Below are positions 5,893 to 11,143 of a stretch of DNA of 11,143 nucleotides, one piece after another. Under the pieces are notes generated by a model. It had not been told where the DNA came from. It was given only the letters and a program-made list of their open reading frames with translations, and did not search any database. The stretch is from assembly GCA_934717675.1 (NCBI GenBank), contig CAKUYZ010000061.1:1-11143 (forward strand), given 5' to 3'. Numbering within the stretch: the first letter of the stretch is position 1; the number at the start of each line of letters is the position of its first letter. Source of the DNA: an uncultured Bacteroidales bacterium. Lineage in GTDB: Bacteria; Bacteroidota; Bacteroidia; Bacteroidales; Marinilabiliaceae. Position numbers and translations under genes: made by a program.

Positions 5893-6951
5893 ATGATTGA
5901 GAGCTCGAATAGTTTTATCGACAGCATTGTGGTTCACCAGATGGGCTGCAAGGCGGAGGGTGGCGAGCTGCGGCTGTCGAGAGGCCCGATTGACATGACG
6001 GGTCGTGAGGATATGGCGGATTTGCTCCGTCTCTACTTCTTCAGGCCTTTCACCACCGATTCCTATTTTAACCTGACGTCGGAGACCGGTCCCGAAGGCA
6101 ACGAGGTGTTTCGTGCCGCGGATGATATTTTTGCGGGCAAGGCCGATTTCTACCAGACGTCCATTCAGCTGGCGCGGAGGCTTTTCGAGGCCTCGAACCA
6201 CCCCAAGATACGCGGGGGCGATATATATATGTCGCTTTTCCGCGGATGCGTGGTGGACGGGCAGGTGTGCGACGCCGTGGGAATCTTCAAATCAGAGAGC
6301 AAAGAGACTTTTTTGCGCATCATGATGGGAGACGAGCACCAAGTGGAGTTGGGCACGCAAGAGGGCATCAACATTAAGAAACTCGACAAAGGGTGCATAA
6401 TATTCAATTTGGAGCGCGAAGATGGGTTTCGCGTCTGCGCCGTTGACAACCTCAACAAGGGGCAGGAGGCGCGCTTCTGGATGGACGACTTCCTGGGGGT
6501 GAAGCCGCGTGAAGACAGCTTCTTCTATACCGACAGCTATCTGAAAATGTGCAAAGGCTTCGTGAACGACGTCTTTAACGACCAAAACCACGTGACCAGG
6601 GCGGAGCAGATTGACCTGATGAACAAGTCAATAGACTTCTTTAAGAAAAATCCCCAGTTCTCAAACGACCAGTTTGAGCAGAGCGTGATGGTGGAGCCTA
6701 ACGTGATTGACGCCTTCAACGAATACCGAAAAACATATGAGCAAAACGCCAACTTGCAGCAGCCTCTGCCGCAAGAGTTTGACGTCTCAGCCGATGCCGT
6801 GAGGCAAGAAAAGAAGAACTTCAAGGCCGTGATTAAGCTTGACAAGAACTTCCATATCTACGTCCACGGCAGCCGTTACTATATGGAGAAAGGCTATGAC
6901 GAGGAGCGAGACATGAACTACTACAAGCTTTTCTTCAAAGTGGAGGAGTGA
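5893..6951 (+). CDS. Nucleoid-associated protein, NA37/YejK (NdpA) family
   Basis: 352 residues, close to the family's usual size (E. coli YejK is about 335). The N-terminal SIVVHQMG region, the DIYMSLFRGCVVDG and DAVGIFKSE stretches in the middle, and the C-terminal FKAVIKLDKNFHIYVHG followed by a YYKLFF ending are the pattern of Bacteroidetes members annotated as nucleoid-associated protein. Known role of the family: a soluble protein that co-purifies with the nucleoid and binds DNA; its precise function is poorly defined. No signal peptide or membrane segment is seen. The ATG at 5893 lacks a clear Shine-Dalgarno sequence, which is common in Bacteroidetes. It is the first gene of a plus-strand operon; its TGA (6949-6951) sits between the ribosome binding site and the ATG of the following methyltransferase gene. 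Confidence 0.88.
   Translation: MIESSNSFIDSIVVHQMGCKAEGGELRLSRGPIDMTGREDMADLLRLYFFRPFTTDSYFNLTSETGPEGNEVFRAADDIFAGKADFYQTSIQLARRLFEASNHPKIRGGDIYMSLFRGCVVDGQVCDAVGIFKSESKETFLRIMMGDEHQVELGTQEGINIKKLDKGCIIFNLEREDGFRVCAVDNLNKGQEARFWMDDFLGVKPREDSFFYTDSYLKMCKGFVNDVFNDQNHVTRAEQIDLMNKSIDFFKKNPQFSNDQFEQSVMVEPNVIDAFNEYRKTYEQNANLQQPLPQEFDVSADAVRQEKKNFKAVIKLDKNFHIYVHGSRYYMEKGYDEERDMNYYKLFFKVEE
6942..6948 (+). promoter_or_regulatory. Ribosome binding site of the RsmF-like gene
   Basis: GGAGGAG inside the last codons of the nucleoid-protein gene, 8 nt before ATG 6957. It favours that ATG over the in-frame GTG at 6948, which is part of the same motif. Confidence 0.7.
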
Positions 6952-6956
6952 GAACG

Positions 6957-8342
6957 ATGGAAAAGAGACTGCCAGACGCCTTTGTGGAGCGAATCCGCCA
7001 CCAAAGGGCGGATGCTGATGAATTTTTAGCCGCCATAGGCCGCGAGCCGTGGCTCTCGATACGCCAAAATCCGTTCAAGCAGCCCGCTTGCGGGTTGGGA
7101 CTGGAGATGGGCGATGGCGTGCCGTGGTGCCCCGACGGGCGTTACCTTGCGTCGAGGCCCGTCTTTACAAAGATGCCGTCTTTTCACGCCGGGGCTTTCT
7201 ATGTGCAAGAGGCCTCCAGCATGTCGCTCTCCGTGGCGTTGGCCGCCGCGGCCCCGTTGCTGCCCCCGTGCCCTCTGTGCCTAGACCTGTGCGCAGCGCC
7301 GGGGGGCAAGACCACATTGCTCATCAGCCGATTGGGTGAGCGCGGCGTGGTGGTGGCCAACGAGGTGGTGCGTCAGCGCGCTTGGATTTTGCGAGAGAAC
7401 GTGGCCAAATGGGGTTGCCCGTCGGCCATAGTGACCAACAAGACGGCAGAGCAAGTGGCGGCATCGGGGCTGATCTTCGACCTCGTGGCTGTAGACGCCC
7501 CTTGCAGCGGCGAGGGAATGTTCAGAAAAGACCAGACGGCCGTGGACGAGTGGTCGCCCAAGGCGGCCGCAGATTGCGCCACGCGCCAACGCGACATATT
7601 GTCGCAGATCTGGCCGGCGTTGCAGACGGGCGGCCTGCTCATATACTCCACATGCACATTCAACCCCGAAGAGAACGAGAGAAACGTGGAGTGGATGGCG
7701 GCGGAGCTTGGAGCCGAAGTGTTGCCGCTGCCCATGCCGGGCGGCGTTGGCATAGAGACCCTGCAGACGGCCGCGGGCCCGGCCTACGCCTTCTACCCCA
7801 ACAAGGTGCAAGGCGAGGGGCTCTTCATATGCCTCTTGCGTAAGACATCGGCGAGCGCGCCACAGCCGCAGCAAAAGCCAAACAAGAAAAAAGGGCAGCC
7901 CTCGCAGGGCTTAAAAGAGGTGGCGGCGGGCCGCGACTACGTCAACGGCGTGAAAATATATCGGCGTGGTGACGAGCTGATGGGTTTCCCCGTGGCGCAG
8001 TCTGCCACCATGGCGAGAGTTGTCGAGGCGTTAGACCCTTTGCTCAGTGGCGTGCCTATAGGCGCGTTGGCCGTGAAAAAGGGAACGGAGACGTTCACCC
8101 CGTCGCCCGAATTGCCGCTCTCATTGGCATATAGGCCGGGCGCCTTGCCAGAGATGGAGGTGGGGGAGGCCGACGCCTTGAAGTTTCTCCACGGCGATGC
8201 CGACATAAGGCTGCCGCATGGGCAGGACGGCTGGTGCGTGGTGACCTGCCAAGGCCTGCGCCAGGGACTGGTGAAGAGGATTGGACAGAGAATCAATAAT
8301 TACTACCCAAAGGAATGGAGAATAAGAATGAGCGTGGATTAG
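6957..8342 (+). CDS. RsmF/NOL1-NOP2-Sun family rRNA cytosine-C5 methyltransferase
   Basis: 461 residues. The N-terminal part ends in FYVQEASSM (81-89). The Rossmann methyltransferase core carries the SAM-binding motif DLCAAPGGKTT (110-120), the motif DAPCSGEGMFRK (180-191) with Cys183, and STCTFNPEEN (231-240) with the catalytic Cys233 that attacks C6 of the target cytosine. A Lys/Gln/Pro-rich linker (about 298-320) leads to a C-terminal part ending NNYYPKEWRIR, which matches the PUA-like RNA-binding domain of RsmF proteins. Both family cysteines are present, so it should be active. In E. coli RsmF makes m5C1407 in 16S rRNA; the target here is assumed similar but not proven. The start at 6957 is preferred over GTG 6948 because of GGAGGAG at 6942-6948. 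The 3' end overlaps the following lipoprotein gene by 28 bp. Confidence 0.92.
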   Translation: MEKRLPDAFVERIRHQRADADEFLAAIGREPWLSIRQNPFKQPACGLGLEMGDGVPWCPDGRYLASRPVFTKMPSFHAGAFYVQEASSMSLSVALAAAAPLLPPCPLCLDLCAAPGGKTTLLISRLGERGVVVANEVVRQRAWILRENVAKWGCPSAIVTNKTAEQVAASGLIFDLVAVDAPCSGEGMFRKDQTAVDEWSPKAAADCATRQRDILSQIWPALQTGGLLIYSTCTFNPEENERNVEWMAAELGAEVLPLPMPGGVGIETLQTAAGPAYAFYPNKVQGEGLFICLLRKTSASAPQPQQKPNKKKGQPSQGLKEVAAGRDYVNGVKIYRRGDELMGFPVAQSATMARVVEALDPLLSGVPIGALAVKKGTETFTPSPELPLSLAYRPGALPEMEVGEADALKFLHGDADIRLPHGQDGWCVVTCQGLRQGLVKRIGQRINNYYPKEWRIRMSVD

Positions 8343-8719
8343 CACGCCTGATGGCCTCCGTGGCCATTGTGACGCTGCTCGCGGCGTGTGGGCGCAGTCG
8401 TTTGACGGCCGAGCCTCAATATACCCCATGGCTTGTAGACGACTCCGTGGCCGTGGAGGACCGTACGCCAGGGCGTTATGTGCCAGACGTATATATTCTC
8501 AGCCTGGATAGTGGGGTTGATAAAGACTCCGTGGCTGCTGATGTCCGCATGATCGGCGGGACGGTCATATACAGTTACGCCAGCTTCAACATGATGGCGA
8601 TAAAAATTCCGCACTCCATGACAATTGAGGACGCCATTCGCGCCATGCCCAGCTTCCGCGGCAATGCCTCGCCCGACCAGATGTGTGAGCTTGACGACAC
8701 AGGCACCACAATTCACTGA
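8315..8719 (+). CDS. Small lipoprotein with an inhibitor I9 / subtilisin-propeptide-like domain
   Basis: 134 residues. A basic N-terminus (RGLAR), a hydrophobic core and the lipobox LAAC give a mature N-terminal Cys25. After a short acidic, Pro-rich linker, residues about 55-128 read like an I9 propeptide-type fold: a first strand DVYILSLDSG, a helix DKDSVAADVRMIGG, a strand TVIYSYASFNMMAIKIP and a second helix IEDAIRAMPSF. The order and the (F)N-x-x-A-x-K-x-P pattern match subtilase propeptides, but no protease domain follows. This is my recognition by pattern and is not certain. The start at 8315 has AAAGGA almost touching the ATG. The alternative Met13 (8351) would leave a signal of only 12 residues without positive charge, so it is less likely. 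It overlaps the upstream methyltransferase gene by 28 bp and precedes the RlmD gene by 34 bp. Confidence 0.8.
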   Translation: MENKNERGLARLMASVAIVTLLAACGRSRLTAEPQYTPWLVDDSVAVEDRTPGRYVPDVYILSLDSGVDKDSVAADVRMIGGTVIYSYASFNMMAIKIPHSMTIEDAIRAMPSFRGNASPDQMCELDDTGTTIH

Positions 8720-8753
8720 AAGAACAGAAGAACGACAGATAACATACTAATTA

Positions 8754-10160
8754 ATGGCAAGGTCTAGAAAAAACAAGCCCGAATTGCTGAACGTCACGGT
8801 GGCCGATATGGCGGCCGAGGGCAAGTCGATATGCCGTGTAGATGACCAAGTGGTCTTCGTCACGGGCGCGGTGCCTGGCGACGTGGTGGACATTCAGGTG
8901 ACGAAGAAACGCAGCAATTACGCGGAGGGTTTCATAACGCGTTTCCATCAATATTCGCCGTTGAGGATTGACCCTTTCTGCCCATATTTCGGCAAGTGTG
9001 GCGGTTGCAAATGGCAGTTCATACCCTACGAGAAACAGGTGGAGTATAAGCAACGCGAAGTGGTGAACAACCTTCGGCGGTTGGGGCATGTGGAGTTGCC
9101 GGAGCCGATGCCCATTTTGCCATCGGAGCATAACAGAGAGTATCGCAACAAACTGGAGTTTACATATTCTGCCAAGCGATGGCTGACGCCAGAGGAACTG
9201 GCTGACCCTGAGGTGGCCAAGACGCCAGGCGTAGGATTCCACGTCCCCGGTCTCTTTGACAAAGTTGTGGACATAAAAGAGTGCCACCTTCAGGCCGAGC
9301 CTTCCAATGCCATCAGAAACTGGACTCGCGACTATGCTTTTGAGCATGGGCTTACGTTTTATGACCTGCGCGAGCGCACGGGCCTGCTCCGCAACCTGAC
9401 GATACGCACTGCCTCTACCGGCGACGTGATGGTGATAATGTCTTATGGCGAAGACGCGCCAGACGAGATAAAAGCCATGCTGGAAGCCATGAAAGCAGCT
9501 TTCCCGCAGATAACAAGCCTCATGTATGTGGTAAACACGAAGGCTAACGATACGATAACAGATTTGGAGATAACCTGTTTCTGTGGCCAGCCGTTCATAA
9601 CGGAACAGATGGGCGACGTGAAGTTTAGGGTGGGCCCCAAATCATTTTATCAGACCAACTCCGAGCAGGCGCATCGCCTCTACGATGTGGCCAAAGAATT
9701 TGCCAGGCTGACAGGGGATGAGGTTGTATATGACCTTTACACAGGCACAGGCACCATTGCCAACTATGTGGCGCGGAGCGCGCGCAAAGTCATTGGCGTG
9801 GAGTATGTTCCCGAAGCCATTGAGGATGCCAAGGTTAACTCGCGGATCAACGGCATTGATAATACTGAATTTTTCGCGGGCGACATGAAGGATGTGCTGA
9901 CCCTCGACTTCATTAATGAACATGGCCGGCCAGACGTGATGATTGTTGACCCTCCGCGCGCAGGAATGCACCCAGACGTTGTGGACACCATCTTGAAGTC
10001 CGCTCCAAAGCGAATTGTATATGTGAGTTGCAATTCCGCCACGCAGGCGCGAGACATCCATATGATGGATGCAGAATATAAAGTGGTGGCTTTGCGCCCC
10101 GTGGATATGTTCCCCCACACGCATCACGTGGAGTCCGTGGTGCTGCTAGAGCGACGCTAG
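8754..10160 (+). CDS. rlmD: 23S rRNA (uracil-5-)-methyltransferase, RlmD/RumA type
   Basis: 468 residues. The N-terminal part (about 10-63) is a TRAM RNA-binding domain. The cysteines CPYFGKCGGC (Cys76, Cys82, Cys85) and Cys177 (KECHLQ) match the 4Fe-4S site of RumA. The C-terminal methyltransferase domain has FYQTN (298-302), the SAM-binding DLYTGTGT (327-334), VDPPRAG (398-404), the nucleophile Cys426 in VSCNSAT, and the general base Glu460 in HHVESVVLLER. All key residues are present. In E. coli RlmD makes m5U1939 in 23S rRNA; some bacteria have an RlmCD-type enzyme of this family that modifies two sites, so the exact target is inferred. ATG 8754 lacks a strong ribosome binding site. It is the last gene of the operon, followed by a terminator hairpin at 10193. 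Confidence 0.93.
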   Translation: MARSRKNKPELLNVTVADMAAEGKSICRVDDQVVFVTGAVPGDVVDIQVTKKRSNYAEGFITRFHQYSPLRIDPFCPYFGKCGGCKWQFIPYEKQVEYKQREVVNNLRRLGHVELPEPMPILPSEHNREYRNKLEFTYSAKRWLTPEELADPEVAKTPGVGFHVPGLFDKVVDIKECHLQAEPSNAIRNWTRDYAFEHGLTFYDLRERTGLLRNLTIRTASTGDVMVIMSYGEDAPDEIKAMLEAMKAAFPQITSLMYVVNTKANDTITDLEITCFCGQPFITEQMGDVKFRVGPKSFYQTNSEQAHRLYDVAKEFARLTGDEVVYDLYTGTGTIANYVARSARKVIGVEYVPEAIEDAKVNSRINGIDNTEFFAGDMKDVLTLDFINEHGRPDVMIVDPPRAGMHPDVVDTILKSAPKRIVYVSCNSATQARDIHMMDAEYKVVALRPVDMFPHTHHVESVVLLERR

Positions 10161-10192
10161 GAGCGTATTTGACGGCAAACGAAAGTAAAAAA

Positions 10193-10231
10193 CTCTCCCG
10201 CAGCTCTTTAGACTGTGGGAGAGCTTTATTT
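10193..10231 (+). terminator. Rho-independent terminator of the rlmD operon
   Basis: CTCTCCCGCAG (10193-10203) pairs with CTGTGGGAGAG (10213-10223): 11 bp with one G-U pair and a 9-nt loop. A run of A precedes it and CTTTATTTC follows. It begins 32 bp past the rlmD stop. Confidence 0.85.
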
Positions 10232-10251
10232 CGTGGCAGACTCAAAACACG

Positions 10252-10290
10252 AAAATTCCCCGTCACGATGTATTGTGACGGGGAATTTTT
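10252..10290 (-). terminator. Bidirectional terminator between rlmD and the convergent aminotransferase gene
   Basis: A 15-bp perfect stem: AAAATTCCCCGTCAC (10252-10266) with its complement at 10275-10289, and an 8-nt loop. T-runs are present on both strands because the stem ends in A/T. It lies 21 bp past the aminotransferase stop (10311) and is mainly placed to end that gene, but it can also catch plus-strand readthrough. Confidence 0.88.
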
Positions 10291-10310
10291 GCTCAGTTTC
10301 TTAACCAGGG

Positions 10311-11143
10311 CTAGCTCAGTTTTGCAAGCGCATCGGCCATGCGGCGCACGCTCTCGCGGAGCTTCTCCTCGCTCGTGGCGTAAGAGAGGCGGATGTAGCC
10401 CTCGGCGCCAAAGGCGGAGCCTGCAACGGTGGCCACGTGACCGACCTCAAGCAGATACATTGCAAGATCGCTGGAATTGGCAATGACTTTGCCGTCTGCG
10501 GTCTTCTTGCCGAGGTAGCTCTCAACGTTGGGGAAGAAGTAGAAGGCGCCTGCCGGCATATTGACTTTGAGGCCAGGGATCTTGGACAAGAGGTCGAACA
10601 CAATGTCGCGGCGCTTCTTGAACTCCGCTGTCATCTTGCGCGATGGCTCATCGCTCTCTGTGAGAGCTGCGATGGAGGCGGCCTGCGTGATGGTGCATAT
10701 GCCAGAGGTCATCTGGCCCTGGAGCTTGTTCACGGCCTTGGCTATGGCCAAAGGAGCGCAGACGTAGCCCATACGCCAGCCTGTCATAGCGTAGCCTTTT
10801 GACATTCCGTTTGCCACAACGGTGCGGTCTTGCATGCCTTCCATCTGCGCCATTGAGAAGTGCTTCTGGCCGTAGGAGATCATGTCATATATCTCATCGC
10901 TCAAGACGAGAACCTGTGGGTGCTTGCGCAATACGGCGGCAAGACCCTCAAGCTCCTCTTTTGTATATCTGCTGCCAGTCGGGTTAGACGGCGAGCAGAG
11001 AATGAGCAACTTGGTCTTGGGTGTGATGGCGGCCTCGAGCTGCTCTGGCTTCATCTTGAAATCTTGCTCAATGCCAGTGGGCACGATGACGCTCTTGCCC
11101 TCGGCCAGCACCACCTGCTCTGTGTAGGTGACCCAATAGGGGG
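10311..11143 (-). CDS. PLP-dependent aminotransferase, aspartate aminotransferase-like (5' end outside window)
   Basis: About 277 C-terminal residues are visible; the frame runs open off the right edge, reading PYWVTYTEQVVLAEG, so the GTG at 11114 is not the start. Motifs of fold-type I class I/II aminotransferases appear in order: CSPSNPTG (substrate/PLP-binding Asn), VLSDEIYD (Asp that contacts the PLP ring nitrogen, and Tyr), and NGMSKGYAMTGWRMGY, where the Lys (codon at 10797-10799) forms the Schiff base and Arg follows. The conserved Arg in GYIRLSYA, which binds the substrate alpha-carboxylate, is present. The best match is the AspAT subgroup common in Bacteroidetes and Firmicutes, which transfers the amino group of aspartate to 2-oxoglutarate; specificity for another acid cannot be excluded. 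It ends 21 bp before a strong terminator and converges with rlmD. Confidence 0.92.
   Translation of the reverse strand, partial: PYWVTYTEQVVLAEGKSVIVPTGIEQDFKMKPEQLEAAITPKTKLLILCSPSNPTGSRYTKEELEGLAAVLRKHPQVLVLSDEIYDMISYGQKHFSMAQMEGMQDRTVVANGMSKGYAMTGWRMGYVCAPLAIAKAVNKLQGQMTSGICTITQAASIAALTESDEPSRKMTAEFKKRRDIVFDLLSKIPGLKVNMPAGAFYFFPNVESYLGKKTADGKVIANSSDLAMYLLEVGHVATVAGSAFGAEGYIRLSYATSEEKLRESVRRMADALAKLS

Noticed and set aside
7281..7874. 197-residue minus-strand open frame opposite the RsmF-like gene
   Set aside because: Its composition (Arg, His, Leu) is that of a reverse-frame shadow of a GC-rich gene, and the sense frame carries all catalytic motifs.
8751..9347. 198-residue minus-strand open frame opposite rlmD
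   Set aside because: Antisense shadow within a fully conserved enzyme gene; no recognisable domain.
1..11143. CRISPR array, insertion sequence, prophage or toxin-antitoxin genes
   Set aside because: No regularly spaced repeats, transposase or integrase motifs, terminal inverted repeats or phage genes were seen; the content is chromosomal housekeeping and redox genes.

Overview
The window looks like a chromosomal segment of a member of the phylum Bacteroidota, probably order Bacteroidales. The reasons are the promoters, which fit the unusual Bacteroidetes consensus (TTTG or TTG, about 19-21 nt, then TAnnTTTG), and the gene families: a SpoIIE-type phosphatase fused to a TPR-like sensor, an NA37 nucleoid-associated protein, Bacteroidetes-type RsmF and RlmD rRNA methyltransferases, and a Tat-exported iron-sulfur aldo/keto reductase. 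No phage, IS element, CRISPR array or other mobile element is visible. This is mostly a housekeeping region with one redox locus that deserves attention.

Left end (1-340, minus strand): a strong consensus promoter (308-338) drives what I read as the 4.5S-type SRP RNA (about 195-297). It is followed directly by tRNA-Thr(UGU) (120-192) and tRNA-Tyr(GUA), which is cut by the window edge (1-77). The Thr-Tyr order matches the start of the thrU-tyrU-glyT-thrT-tufB cluster known from E. coli, so tRNA-Gly, tRNA-Thr and tuf may lie beyond the left edge.

Redox locus (415-3299, minus strand): a two-gene operon under its own promoter (3341-3371). The first gene encodes a polyferredoxin membrane protein that reads as a natural NapH-NapG fusion, with an internal twin-arginine/hydrophobic segment between the halves. 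Two bases after its stop begins a Tat-signal-bearing, probably lipid-anchored aldo/keto reductase with two C-terminal 4Fe-4S motifs. Together they could carry electrons from the quinol pool across the inner membrane to a periplasmic reductase of unknown substrate.

Signalling gene (3428-5665, minus strand): a 745-residue protein with a lipoprotein-like signal peptide, a large Cys-rich helical-repeat sensor region, one transmembrane helix, a coiled coil and a PP2C/SpoIIE phosphatase domain. No partner kinase or anti-sigma factor is present.

Plus-strand operon (5893-10160): nucleoid-associated protein, RsmF-like rRNA m5C methyltransferase, a small lipoprotein whose mature part resembles a free-standing subtilisin-propeptide (inhibitor I9) fold, and RlmD-like 23S rRNA m5U methyltransferase. 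The first three genes touch or overlap. Two strong hairpins (10193-10289) end this operon and the convergent aminotransferase gene (10311 to the right edge, minus strand, 5' end outside the window).
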